Notes: generated by a model not told the origin, from the sequence alone. 64,000 bases of DNA from Takakia lepidozioides (GCA_030704615.1 CM060732.1:49769053-49833052); one strand, 5' to 3'; positions 11,439 through 23,004 are shown, counted from the first letter of the stretch. Made by a program: numbers and translations.

Positions 11439-12827
11439 ACAATGTTCAATTGATTCCAATACTGCAGTGGAACAGCAAGCACACAAGAGGGCTCCCTGGA
11501 ACTGTAAGCATTCCCCAACTTTGAGAACTCTACTAACAACCTGCCATAGGAAAGCTGCTATCTTTGATGGGCGGGTTTTGATCCACACTGAGCCCCAAAT
11601 AATTTTCCAGTTCTCATCCGCCGAAGTTGTAGAGCCCCCATTTTGATTCCCATTTCTTGTACATGGGTTGGGTGACTGACAGGGCTTTATAGCCTTTTTT
11701 TGTTGTATATGCAAAGAAGGGTTCTAGGGCGGTGTTGAATTTCCATAACCATTCGGAGGGGTCAATTTCCAATTCTGCCAGCGGCCTACCCAAAATCCAT
11801 ACAAAGGAGTTGGTTGCTAGCCAAGCTCTAGTGGTGATAGTGAGGGGTGGCTGGGGATTCATTCCCTTATCCGTGGCTGTCCAGCAGTAGACACGGACTG
11901 GGGTGAGATGCATAGTTTGGATTGACAAAGGTTTTGTAGAGGTAAGTGTGAGTCTTAGGGAGGTGGTGTTGATGGCGAATGTATAAACAACTATGTCATT
12001 TACGGATATGTCATCTACGAAAACAATAGTAAGCTGGTTGTGAAGTATGATGAGTGCCCAGGATTTTGGGACTGGTTCCGGAGGGCCTGCGGAAAGGGTG
12101 GCCAACCACTGCACTGGTTTAGATTGAACAAGTTGTTGGTGGCCTTTTGTGGCCCTTGCGAGGCCTATAGCCTGAGCCATAGATTGTAGAGATATGAGAC
12201 CATCCCTGACCATATGTTATGAATTTGTCTGATGCCAAGGCAGTCCCATTTGGACCACCTTTTTGCTTGGTTTTTCTGAGAAGAGGTCAGAGGAGTGTCG
12301 TTTAGAAACAAGTGTTGTCTCTTAACTTCATAGAAGGTACTTGGCTGGGCTTTTACAAGCAGTTTCCTTAGCCGCCCCCAGACTGACCAGATGTTAGACC
12401 ATAGAGCAGATCCCACTGTCTTAAGATTAAATCCTTGAGTGAGCCAACGTAGGGAAGGCCTCCATTGGGTAGTCTTGAGAGGGGAGGATTTTGTAATGTG
12501 GTCATAGACCAAGAATTTCCACCATCCCCCCCCCGGCCCTAGAAACCTGGGTATCCATTTGCCAAGAAGAGCTACTATCTGTGTTTCTGGATCGAGTATC
12601 CCTAACCCCCCCTTTTTCTTGGGTAAACAGATTTTAAACCAGGCTACAAGCGGCCGTTTGTTTTGGGATGAGGTCTCGGCTCCCCTGATAAAGTTCCTAA
12701 GCAGGCGCTTAATTTCCTGAATCTGTTTAGAGCTTGGGCGCCAGGAAGAAGCATAAAACCATAATCCAGCTGAATGAATCTGATTAGCAACAAGGGCTCT
12801 TCCGGTAATTGAGAGATGTTTTGAACC

Positions 12828-13970
12828 CTAGTAAGTCAGTTTCCTCTTCAAGTTGGTCACTGTGGCAGCAAAAATCTGTTGGTCTGTCAGTCCAATTCCA
12901 TATGTGTAGCCCAGCAGTGTGGTGGTCTCCCCAGGTTTGAGCCATCTTAGCCCTTGATCCATTCCCCATGAGGGCGGGGATCCCATTGTGGATTTTGAGA
13001 GGTCACCTACCAGTAAACCTGAAGTCTTATTCCAGTTTACTTTGAATCCAGATGCTGCACAAAACTTGTTCAAGGTAAACCCTACTTGGTCCAAGTTTTC
13101 CGGGGTGGCTTGCAACATTAAAAAGGTGTCATCAACGAACATCGAGTCCACCAAGAAGTTGTACTGCCTGGTAATGTAGTTAGTGACCCTGAGGCCCTTT
13201 ATAAACTGATTTTGCTGTAGCATACAGCCTAGTGTATCTGCTACCACCAGAAACAAAAAAGGTGAGAGGGGACACCCTTGCCTCACTGAGCGCTGCAGAG
13301 GGAACGAAGCTGATAAATGGCCATTGACTGAGACTTTGCTAGATGCATCGGTGAGTAATATCCCGACCCATTTGCAAAAAGATTGGGGAAAACCCAATTT
13401 AGCCAGGGCTGCCAGCAGGTATGACCATTCAACACGATCGAAAGCCTTCTCAAAGTCTAAAAGGAGGAGGGCAATAGCTTGGTTTGTTCTAGCAGCGAAG
13501 TCTGGAATTTCCTGGGCTAGAAGGAGGTTATCCAATATATATCTACCCTTGATAAAAACCTGTTGATTTGGCCTAATTATAGTTGGAAGGAGAGGCTGCA
13601 ATCTGAGGGCCAGTGCCTTCGCCACTATCTTGTAAGCTACATTGAGGAGGGTTATGGGCCGATAATTGGATATGTTTGTTCTATCACCATTTTATAGTAG
13701 TAAGGTTATAACTCCTTGTGTCATAATGGGGGGCATGTGTCCCCGTTGAAACAAGTGGTTTGCCATTGCAGTAAAATCCCTTGAGATTTCCGGCCACAAT
13801 GCTTTGTAAAATTCCACTGACAAACCGTCTATGCCCGGAGATTTGTTGTTGTGTAATTTGGATAATCCTTCACCCAGCTCTATATCTGTGAAATCTCCTG
13901 CTAATTGGGAAGCGAACTGGTGGGACAGCAGGGTAGGGGTGTTGTCGTGCGCATACATATCGCTACACAA
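12828..13970 (-). pseudogene. LINE ORF2 reverse transcriptase domain
   Basis: Motifs in order: KSPGIDGLSVEFYKALWPEI (RT start, 13692-13970), then after a stop near 13690, RPNQQVFIKGRYILDN, LDFEKAFDRVEW (first catalytic Asp), QGCPLSPFLF, and SMFVDDTFLML, the F-x-D-D catalytic box, followed by FCAASGFKVNWNKT. This is the plant L1 order. RT performs target-primed synthesis at the nicked DNA. The frame is interrupted at least once, so the protein is defective. Confidence 0.9.
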
Positions 13971-13979
13971 CTACATCGT

Positions 13980-14436
13980 TGTCCAAAACCACACAACACA
14001 TGTGCACACCACACACTAGTATACCACTAGTCCACCACTAGTCCAGCCACTAGTCCAACCACTAGGCTACAACTAGTCAGTGACTAGGCTGTCACTATGC
14101 TGCCCACTATGGCAGTCACTAGTCCACACAATGATAAAGAAAAAGAATTTAAGCACAAGCTCATGCGAGCTCACAAAACTGAAGCATAAACTCATGCATA
14201 TATAAACTCATCACTCAAATACAAGTCAAGCCAAGTGCACCCCACGCCATGGGGAATCCACACTACGGCGCCATAGCTAGGCGCGGTGAGGCTCAACTCG
14301 AGAAAAATGAGCCTCCCGCGCTTGCCGTGAAGATAACCACTCCAGGGCCTAAATCTGTCTTGACCCCTGGATTGACACTTGGGCCAATCCCAAATGTCAA
14401 TATGTAAAAACTAGCTATTTCCTAGCTAGTTTCACA
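13980..14436. mobile_element. 457-bp insertion in the LINE, possible solo LTR
   Basis: LINE coding stops at VRLFY (14440 side) and resumes near DMYAHDN (13970 side). The insert begins TGTCC, ends TTCACA, has a TATA-like atatataaac at about 14197, and its first 130 bp are dense in ACTAGTCCA repeats. TG...CA ends with a central TATA box fit a solo LTR. No matching 5-bp target duplication is seen (atcgt versus ctagt), so the ends or the class may be wrong. Confidence 0.45.
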
Positions 14437-15135
14437 CTAGTGGTAAAATAACCTGACAGTGTGTATCAAACAGGATGTTTGTTCTTCTGTTGGTTGTAAG
14501 GAGTCGAGGTCACTATGAAAAATTATGGAAGTGTCTGCCAGCCAGCATGGCCATGGCCTTTGGTATAGAAGTTGAAGTGCCTGATGGCTGTTCAATGAGT
14601 TCAGATATTGTTTGAGAGACATGTCTCAATCTTGTTTTGTCGAAAAAATATTTATTCATTTTTTCTCTTTTTTGTGGACCAGTTGACACCCGCCTGCAGT
14701 TTCCACTTCCTCTCCTGGATTTTGTGATGAATGTCAAGGTTGTTTCTGGCTTGGACATATGTACGGTATGTGTCATCATCACAACGAGTGGATTCTATTT
14801 TCGATTGACAGACTTTTAGGCATTTATTTAAGGCCATGACCTTCCTCTTTCTGATGCTTGCTAGTTCCTGACTCATCCTCTGACTTTCAATATTGACAGC
14901 CTTCAACTTGGCCAGGAAGAGATGCGTAGGGTCCAGGAGGTCACTTCCCGCCTAAGTCCAAGCCCTTAGCAGGCCTTGCTTGAAGCTTGGCAGCTTAAGG
15001 AGGAGGTTATTTATTTTGTAAAGGCCTCTACCCCTTCTGTAAGAATCCGGTAGGGTTATGGAGAGGGTAATTGGTGCATGGTCAAAGCATAAGGGTATTG
15101 GTTCTTGAGGGGCTCTCTTTGCATATTGAACTAGG

Positions 15136-15860
15136 TCAAGGGAAAGGTAAAGCCCTATCAAGACGAGCCATACTTAGATCTGCAAGAGATCGGTTATTGG
15201 ACCAGGTAAAGGTGCTGTTTGATGACTGTCCAAAGATTGGCACTGCTTCTGTGAGGTTGTGTGTTTGCATGCAGTCGAACCACTGGTCCATTTCTTCTGG
15301 GTTTGAGGTAAATAACCCCGCGCCTCTTCTATCCTCTTGCATCTCCACCATATTAAAATCTCCGGACACTATCCTATCTATTGAAGGTTGTTCCCTCATT
15401 TTCGTGTTGAGAGTGTTCCAAAATTATGCTCTGTCAGTAGAATTGTTGGGTGCATAGATATTCACCAGCCCAATCGGACCTATTGAGTTGGGTAGGGATA
15501 AGGCACAAAATTGCAATCTTCCGGGAAGCCAAGTGTCCTGTGAGGAACGGTTGAATGGTAGGTGAAAGAAGTATTGCAGTACCTCCTTTCGTTCCCGTGG
15601 AAGTGGGTTTCCAGAAGGAGTTGGCTAATGGCCATAGATAATCAGAGAGGCTATCTATTTTCCCTTGATCTAGTTTGTGCTTCTGTAGAAATATGATGGA
15701 ATGATTTGCAAGGAAGGGAGGCAGCCAAGTTTTAATTTTCAGCCTGTTTAGAGAAGCTGGGTCTGCTCCCAACCCTCTTATATTCCATGAATGGAGGTTA
15801 AAGATCATTGATAGGTCATGGTAGGCTGAGGCTGACAGTCTCATTTGATAGCCTAGAAGT
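15136..15860 (-). pseudogene. LINE ORF2 endonuclease (EEP) domain
   Basis: The AP-like endonuclease begins NLHSWNIRGLGADPASLNRL (N-terminal WNxRGL motif), continues IIFLQKHKL (the usual catalytic Glu of LQETK appears as Lys) and GGTAILLSP. After a frame change it has RIVSGDFNMV (GDFN motif) and STFTWSNN before ending SMARLDRAL. The loss of Glu in LQKHKL and the frameshift around 15400-15434 would disable nicking. This domain normally makes the target-site nick. Confidence 0.85.
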
Positions 15861-18312
15861 GTGGTAGAAGAATTTAACCCTACTGTCTCTTGGTCGCATG
15901 GAATTTTTCCAGACATAATTGTCCGGGGGCTTGCGAGTTTTGTTCTGGATGAGTATGAAAACCCCTTGTGGTTTTGTGTTTTTGGGTAGTTCATGGGATG
16001 AAAGGAATTGTTCTGCGGACACTGTGGAGATGGTTACAGATAAAACCGAGGCTTCAGCCGGGAAGAACACGGCGTTGAAAAGATCGTTAAAACTAGGGTA
16101 TCTCTCATTGAGTGAGCCATCAGAGGGAAGAGTCCCAGAGGGTATGTTTTCTAGCAGATCAAACACTGGTAGCCTATGTCTGACCTGCTTCCCCCCCACG
16201 TATTTCCCTTTCTCGCATAACATCCAACATCTAGCAGGGTTCCCAGATAAAACCTGATAAATGAAGCAGGGTGAGAGAGAGGATGGTACCTTGTTTGGGG
16301 AAGGTGGAGAGGAGGGAGTTAAGACCTTGGGTGGAGAAGTCACTTGAGAGTTCGGCAGCGAATTAGCCTGGGTTGTGTCAATGATTGTCGGGGAGGATAA
16401 TTGTTTGGCTCCTTTCATCGAGTCCATCATGTTGTGATTCCCCTCTTGCGTAGAAGATTCCACCTGGGAGTCTGAGGAAGAGTGAGAGTGATCTGTCCGC
16501 CTGGTGCCATTAATCTGATCTCTTGTCCTTTGAACCTCCATTCTGTAGTTTTCCCCATCCACTTCAGAGTCCAAGTGGGCTCCCAGCAACTGAAACCCAT
16601 TTATCAGGGTATCCTGGTTTCAAATTTGCAGACTGTGACTCCCTCTGGGGGCTGAGAGCAGATCCTCATAAGTCCAGATAGCCTCGATCGGTGGAGGAGG
16701 GGCATAAATTTCTGCATCGTCCATCAGGGCTAGAATGTGGGTTGAAGGTTTGACACTAAGACCAGGATAGTCTTCCAGGTATGCCCCCCATGAGATTTTG
16801 GTGAGGGGTGAAAGTGAATAATGTTTTTGTTGCTTGAGGACGAACTGCTGAATTTTCCCTTTGAACATAATTTGCGAATTGGTATTGAGTGGGTTGGTTT
16901 GCAGGAAATGCTTGAGATCTGCTGATGTTATCCATAATGATTCGACCGTTTCCCGGTCGTCTAATGTAATGAGGATAGCCGGGGGTTTGCTTTTTCGAAA
17001 GATCAAGGGTGTCACACATGCTGCCTTCGGGGAGTCGACAATTTCCAGTGCTGAGCAACCCACCAAGTTTAGGTGTGGGAATGAGCCGATTTGGAGACAG
17101 TTGTTAGCAAACCTGGAATTACAAGCAATTCCAGTGGTGATTTTGGGGAAGGAATTACTGGTAGGGAGTGTCAATTTGACTACTCTTGGGGGTGGGCTAT
17201 CCCGATGCTTTCATTTTCTTTGGCCGATAGATGCCCCCTACTGCTGTGTTTCCGTAAGTTTTCCTTTCCCCTTTGTGATGGCACTCATGTGTTGCTGGTG
17301 GGCCATCAGCTCTTCCTTGGGTGTCTCCTTCCTTCTGGGGCTTTGCCATGATCTGAGCTGTAGAGGGTCATTTGGTATATTGTGCAGGGCTTGTTACCCT
17401 CGGAGAATTGTTGAAGGCCCGGGTTGTGGTGTGGGAGACTGTAATTCCTGCCCGCGATCCGTTGCTGATTCTGGGATCCCTCCTTGCTCTTGCTCCGTGG
17501 TTTGGATGGGGTCATGGGCTGGGTTTGCTTGCGCTTGGGCAGTCGATTCTGAGATGTCCCAACTGGCCACAGTTGAAGCAAACCGCCTAGATGGTATCCT
17601 CTATGAGTTGGATTGCAAAGTAATTACCCTCCTCATCTATTGGTAGTTTGCGAATTGCGGGAGAATATCCTCATCCGGCATCATCAAGACAAATTTGGCA
17701 TTTCCAGTTTCATGAAGTCGAGAAGCAATAGTCATTGATTTCCATGCTGGGTCCTGTCTTAGGTTGTGTGTACACATTTGGGGGTCAAAGACAGCCAAGC
17801 ATCCAAGATAAGACCCGAAATGATTTGCAATGTCTGCCAAGTTCACCAAATACTGATCTGGGATCTTTGGGACTGAGACGATGTGGGGGCCCCACAACTT
17901 TCCGTTCATGTTCCCCATCCTAGGAGACCACGAAAATATGTTGACATTAAACCCCCTGGTATGAGGGTTAAACAACAAAGCCTCATTAGCAGCCTCTTTT
18001 GTTTCAAAGATGATAAAGAAAAACCCCCTTCCTTTGGCATGGCAGAACAGCTACCTCAATTCTCCATTGCCGCCAAGGTGTCTGATGGCCCAATCCCTGA
18101 CTGTTGCCCTATCCACTTTTTTCCCTGGAAAGTGAATGAGGATACTTGTCTCTTCCATTGTTGTGACTCTCATTTGCAGTTCCGCTTACTGAACCACTGG
18201 CAGAAGCTATCCTGGATCGAGCTTGGTGTGCCATAAAAAAGCCCGTACCAGACGACGGGGTGGGTCTTCTGTGCTGACTCTGCTGCCCTCTGATGTTCCC
18301 ACGAGTCGTCAT
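15816..18312 (-). pseudogene. LINE ORF1 (nucleic-acid-binding, CCHC knuckle)
   Basis: ORF1 is in several frames. The N-terminal third has FNVNIFSWSPRMGNMNGKLW and KFVLMMPDEDILPQF (DUF4283-like). A zinc knuckle CFNCGQLGHLRIDC follows at about 17540-17585. The downstream part has GCSALEIVDSPKAACVTPLI, SLWITSADLKHFL and an S/P-rich linker. A C-terminal block, PARCWMLCEKGKYVGGKQ, has a counterpart in the second LINE (SRRCWLLCCKGEKLACRK at about 26030-26090), which shows it is part of this LINE family's ORF1. The protein would coat LINE RNA; frameshifts prevent that here. Confidence 0.75.
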
Positions 18313-18330
18313 AGTTAACAGATGCGGAAA

Positions 18331-19269
18331 AAAACAGAAGGTGTTTTAAGGACTCCACTGGCTGTGAGGGATATGGAGCTTAAGAGAGGGGTTGGCAGAA
18401 AAAGTAGAGGAGGGGGGTATAGGTGGGAAACGTCACTGTAGAAAGCGAACGGCTTAAAAGCTAAAGACGGCTGTGGTGGGAGGATTAGGGATGATGCAGG
18501 TAGCCAAGATGGAGATGAAAGGAAGCAGGGTGTTAGGATGAACACTGTAAAAGAAATTATTGAAAGAGAATCTTTATTTTTTTGGAATGCCAATTCTATT
18601 GCTTGGATGATGAATTCCCAAGTGTTATTCTTTTCTCTCTCATAGCCTTGAAATCTTTACAAAAACTCTTTTATGGATAACCTATCCATAGTTTTCCCTT
18701 ATGCTTATACTCTCAATAGTAATCTATCACAAATGTCAAGGAAGTCGCTTATGTCCACACAACGTAGAGAGTGGGTGGGGCCATCCTAGTAAACTTTGCT
18801 GGGTTTCAGAAATTCATCAGTTTATTATACTATGGCACACTTGAGGTAGGACAAACCCACCACGTGCAAGATTGCAGAAGCAACTATAGTAAACGGGTCA
18901 TGGTGGGCGGCTGGTATTTTGATGAGCGTAGGCATTCAGGAACTGTGGTTGGAAGGTCGGGACTTTGCGAGGAAACCCTCCTGTGTGAAGTTCCTGTGTG
19001 AAGTGGAGCAATTCTGTTGGGCTAAGAGGTGGAGAGAGAGAGGGAGTGAGAGAGAAAGAAAAAACAAAGAAAGAACTCCATTACATTGACAAGGGGGCTC
19101 AGACTTCAAACATTGCTTCGAGACAAAGAGTTGTAAAGCAATTGCACTGTTTTGTCACAGTGAGGTTTCAAGAGGCCTCCAAGTCCCAAAGTGAAAAAAT
19201 GCAATTTGACACAGTGGATAGCGTCAATTCCTCCTGACTAGAATCCACCGTGGTTGGTAGCAGCAGAGG
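18331..19269. other. no recognisable gene; GA-rich tract at 19028-19080
   Basis: This holds the uncertain 5' end of the inverted LINE and its old flank, then sequence without domains. A purine-rich gagagagag tract is at 19028-19080. Nothing else stands out. Confidence 0.35.
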
Positions 19270-19712
19270 GAACAAGTGCCAGTGAGGTTTCCCTCTCCAA
19301 TTTTAGTCTTAATTACCATGGTCCTGCAGAAATAGCCATGAAATCATTAGAACCGCAGAAAGCTATCAGCATCCCTTCCAAATACAAATCAAACTTTTGG
19401 TGTGTATGAACACAACAACCCTCAGAGTCAACCAGAGTCAACTCCAGGTTGGCAGCTATGAGGTAGTTTCCAGGCAGCACAAACCATACAGAGTGTCCAA
19501 CCATGAGTGGATCAGAAGGTGTTGGGGAGCTGGAAGTTACCTCCATGCCCCACGTCATAATGCACTCATCTACAATGTTCTATACAATCTCTCTTGATAT
19601 ATCAAACTCAGATAGATCTTTGTCCTGCAACCCAACAAAGTCCAGTACCAAACCACTGACCTAAGCTTGGGGTATTCAAAGGTTCAACACACTCTACTTT
19701 GCTTTCAGTAAA
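19270..19712 (-). pseudogene. unrecognised host-gene exon, copy 1
   Basis: On the minus strand a conserved reading frame runs from about 19660 through FDISREIV, VTSSSPTPSDPLMVGHSVWF, VLPGNYLIAANLELTL, KFDLYLEGMLIAF and DFMAISAGP, ending at a plausible donor (G|GTAATT near 19318). The same protein segment is at 38350-40950 on the plus strand, so the coding sense was conserved between copies. This copy has a TAG in REIV*NIV. I do not recognise the family: it has no membrane segment and no repeat. It is probably an exon of a duplicated gene. Confidence 0.55.
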
Positions 19713-19955
19713 TGTCCCCAGTGCCTGAGGCAAGGCCTCTAAGCCCTAGAAAGCACTGAATTCAGTTGCATGAGCCCAAGTCCTGGAAGCTCACATGCTT
19801 CACAACAGGGTATTTGTCACCAAGTAAGATGGTCTAGCCACCAGTGTTCAGATGGATGACCTAGAAGATGGGTTGCAACCTTTCCAAATGAAAACTAGGC
19901 CCTTCCCAGGTGAGGTCGCTCATCCTCATGCAGTCCTCCAGCTCAAATACAAGTA
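19702..19955 (+). repeat. repeat R, left part (matches 37568-37810)
   Basis: A direct repeat of 37568-37810: both contain ggcctctaagccctagaaag, tgcatgagcccaagtc, gatggtctagccaccag and cccaggtgaggtcgctcatc. Here it is followed by about 105 bp of unmatched sequence and then the RNase H half of the Ty3/gypsy element. The right part of the repeat is at 8245-8357, beyond the inversion. Confidence 0.8.
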
Positions 19956-20073
19956 AATAGGATAAGAATTCAAACCCATAAGCGTAGTTTGAAGCCTTGT
20001 TTACTTGATTGACAAGCAAGTCAGATAAAGCATCTGAACCAACCCTAGAGAAGGGACATGGAAGCTGTATGCC

Positions 20074-20890
20074 AAAGCTTCAAAGTGCAAATTCGGGGTC
20101 ACAAAAGTGGAGTTCCTGGGGCATGTGATTACACAGGATGGGATCAGAATGGATGACAGGAAGGTGAGGGCCATCTTGGACTGGGAGCCTCCGACTTCGG
20201 TCCCGGGAGTGCGATCCTTCCTAGGACTCGCCTCCTATTACCGGAAGTATGTGAGAAATTTTGCCAAGATTGCGGGGCCGCTGTCAGACCTTCTGTGTAA
20301 ATCTAAAGTCTGGGCATGGAACACCTTTTGTGGCCAAGCTTTTGCTGAATTGAAGCAGCGGATGGCGGAAGCTCTAGTCTTGAAAATCCCGGAGTTCGAT
20401 CGTCCGTTCGAGATACATACAGATGCGTCGGACTTCGCGATTGGGGTGTACTGTACTGATGCAAGATGGACGTCCAGTGGCTTACGAAAGTAAGAAACTG
20501 AATGAAGTGGAGCGACGGTGGCCGACGCACGAGAAAGAGATGAAGGCGGTGGTGCACTGTCTTGAGCTTTGGCGCCACTATGTTGGTTCCAACCCGGTGA
20601 AGGTATTCACAGACAATGTCACGGTGAAGTATTTTGCCACGCAGCCCAAGTTGTCCCCAAAACAACTTAGGTGGCAAGATACTTTGGCGGTGTTCGACGT
20701 GGATATCCAGTACAAACCGGGACGAGACAACGTGGTGGCCGATGCTCTAAGTAGAAAGCAGCAGCTCTTGTTGGTGTACAAGGGCGAGACGGCGCTCCAA
20801 AGGAAGATCCGGAAGGCTTGCCGGAAGGATGAGCTGGCGAAGTCCGTGATGCAGGACTTGAGGATGGGGGGTCACAGTTCCACTTGCAAA
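20074..20890 (+). pseudogene. Ty3/gypsy RT connection and RNase H
   Basis: The frame begins VEFLGHVITQDGIRMDDRKV, SFLGLASYYRKYVRNFAKIA, then RNase H: PFEIHTDASDFAIG (catalytic Asp in TDAS), a frameshift near 20450, RPVAYESKKLNEVE, THEKEMKAVVHCLELWRHYV (catalytic Glu), KVFTDNVTVKYF (catalytic Asp) and DNVVADALSRKQQ. All RNase H acidic residues are visible, but in two frames. The enzyme removes template RNA during reverse transcription. Confidence 0.88.
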
Positions 20891-22260
20891 ATGGACTGCT
20901 CCGGTATAAGCAAAAGCGTCTCTACGTGCCGAAGGGAGGGATCAGAGATAGCCTCTTGAGAGAATGCCATGATAGCCCGCTTGCGGGCCACGGCGGAGCC
21001 AAGCGCACTGCGGCACTCTTGAAGAAAGAGTATTTCTGGCCCAAACTGAGGGAGGAGGCAGAGGAGTTATCAAGACATGCACCACATGCCAACAAAACCG
21101 GAGCGAGTACAAAAAGCAAGGGGGCTGTTACAACCCTTGCCAATTCCAGAGGGGACTTGGGAAAGCGTCTCGATGGATTTCATGACTGCTATGCCGCTGT
21201 CAAAATGATTCGATGCAATCATGGTGGGTGGTGGATAGGTTCAGTAAAATGGGCCATTTCATCCCACCAAAGAGACGGCAACGGCGCAGGAGACAGGGCG
21301 ACTTTACTTTGCCCACGTCTTAAAGCATCATGGAGTCCCGAAGGATATTGTCTCGGACCGCGATCCAAAGTTTACGAGTAAATTTTGGAGGACACTTTGG
21401 AAGAAGATGGGGACGAGGATGAAGATGAGCACCGCCTTCCAACCTACGACAGATGGCCAAACAGAAAGAGTGAATTCCGTAGTGAAGCAGATCTTGCGGA
21501 ATTACGTGTCGGCAGACCAAACAGACTGGGTGGAACACTTAGACGCGACAGAGTTATGTTATAATAACACAGAACACTCTGCAACGGGAGTTTCCCCTTT
21601 CGTATTGGTCTATGGAAAAGCACCTCTGGTGCCGACAAGTTGGGCCGCCCAGGACGTTGAGGAACCGACAGTAACGGCGGTACTGGAAGAACGCGAGCGT
21701 TTGTTGAAGCTCGCAAAGTACAACATTGCCAAAGCTAGGAAACGGTATGAAAGGCAGGCGAATCGAAAGCGGAGGGAAGTGAAGTTTGAGGCAGGCACGG
21801 AGGTCTGGTTGTTGAACATCAAGAATTTCCGACTACCTCCGGAAGTGAGTCCGAAGTTCGTACCTCCGTATGCGGGACCCTTTCACATTCGGAAGGTTAT
21901 GAATGAGGATGTGTATGAATTGGAGCTGCCGGCAAACAACAAGGTGCACCCAGTATTCCATGTCTCCCTTTTGAAGCCTTACTTCAAAGATGAAGCGCGT
22001 CCGAATCGGCATCAAGTGTTGCGTCCGCCACCTATGCTGTTGGATCATGAAAATGAACCTGAGTACGAGGTGGAGGCAATACTTAAGTCGAGAAGGTTCA
22101 AGAACTGAGAAACGGAGTATCTCGTCAAATGGAAGGGCTATCATCATGTGGAGGCATCTTGGTGCGTGCCTCAGAAATGGGAAACGCATCCGAGGCGGTT
22201 GCAGCTTTCGAAGGGCGACCTCAAAAGCGGAAGAAGCGTTGATGGGGACATCAACCTTGG
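20884..22260 (+). pseudogene. Ty3/gypsy integrase with chromodomain
   Basis: The zinc-binding HHCC region has HDSPLAGHGGAKRTAALLKK. After a frameshift the catalytic core follows: VVVDRFSKMGHF (first Asp), IVSDRDPKFTSKFW (second Asp), then TTDGQTERVNSVVKQILRNY (catalytic Glu in QTER). A GPY/F-like stretch is VPPYAGPFHIRKV with HPVFHVSLLKPYF. A chromodomain begins EPEYEVEAILKSRRF, is cut by a TGA at 22106-22108, and continues EYLVKWKGYHHVEASW. The chromodomain places the element among plant chromoviruses, whose integrase complex is thought to be guided to marked chromatin. Several breaks make this copy inactive. Confidence 0.9.
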
Positions 22261-22276
22261 AGCGTGGGGGAGGAAA

Positions 22277-23004
22277 TGCATGCTTAGCCCGACTTAGCTA
22301 GCTTAGGAATCCGATTGCAAAAGCTTGTCTTGTACAAAATGTGCTATAAATGAAATGACTTCCAAATGTTGTGCGTCCTATTTTGTTTGGAATGGTGATG
22401 CGTGGTATGGTTGGCTAGTGTGTAGAATGCTAGCTTATAAAAGTGGGAGAGGTAAATTGGGTTAATCGTGTGTTTGCGTAGTGCCGAAATCGGGTGACCC
22501 CCATCCGAGGGGGCAAGGAAACTTGCGCCTTCTTTGGGAGTTCACGTGCTAGTGCGCACCTGGCGCGTGCGCGTACTATAACTGCGCTACCGAGGGGGTT
22601 GCCTTGTAGTGCGGGCTAACGCGGAAGCCACGTGCTTCTGTTCACGTACTATAATCGTGTAGCCTCGGGACGAAGTCGTAGTGCGGCTTCGGCGTGTTCC
22701 CGTACCTCAGGCCAGCATTCCAAGGCGGACCCAATTGTAGTGATTGGGGCGCACGGTTGGTTCAAGGTTATCTTCCTAGTCAAAGAGGGTTCCAGGTGAA
22801 CCCTTGCTCAAGGTGATGCCAAAAGCGGCATCATGAGCGGTCGCAAGCAATGATGTTGCATGGGAGAGCGAAGGGGGACCGTTATGTCCCGGTGAGCAGC
22901 TGAAGCTCCAAGTTGGCCCGGCGGCCAGGTTGGGAGTCAGGCGCGCGCATCAAAGCGAGTAACTATGACTTGAAGGGGAGCTTACCGAAGTGAGGTGCGC
23001 GACA
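22277..23004 (+). repeat. 3' LTR of the Ty3/gypsy provirus (728 bp)
   Basis: It runs from TGCATGC after the polypurine tract to GCGACA, followed by the target duplication ATTGT (23005-23009). A TATA box tataaaag lies at 22436-22443. The final 144 bp (22861-23004) are almost identical to the end of the other LTR, while 22277-22860 is unrelated to it. Its U3 and R are rich in repeated gtgc and cgtactataa (22571, 22644) motifs. Confidence 0.82.

Larger units (their letters stand above)
11439..18330 (-). mobile_element. L1-type LINE, 5' and main part (3' end at 23005-23935)
   Basis: A minus-strand non-LTR retrotransposon has ORF1 (about 15820-18312) and ORF2 with endonuclease, reverse transcriptase and a C-terminal zinc-finger region. 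Coding is broken by stops and frameshifts. At 11444 the ORF2 sequence stops in ESIEHC and continues as CLLSCQAPTKIWP at 23007 on the plus strand, because the Ty3/gypsy element inserted there and the left part was later inverted. The 5' end is approximate. A 457-bp foreign insert lies at 13980-14436. Confidence 0.85.
20060..22276 (+). mobile_element. Ty3/gypsy chromovirus, 3' half (RT thumb-RNase H-IN-chromodomain-PPT)
   Basis: It starts at KLYAKASKCKFG, exactly where the minus-strand half stops, and runs to a polypurine tract gcgtgggggaggaaa (22262-22276) before the 3' LTR. Contents: RT thumb and RNase H, integrase and chromodomain. At least four frame changes or stops are present. No RT palm, protease or gag precedes it on this strand. 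Confidence 0.88.

Noticed and set aside
16861-17646. 261-codon plus-strand frame
   Set aside because: Antisense shadow of LINE ORF1, whose minus-strand reading has a recognisable zinc knuckle and matches the second LINE.
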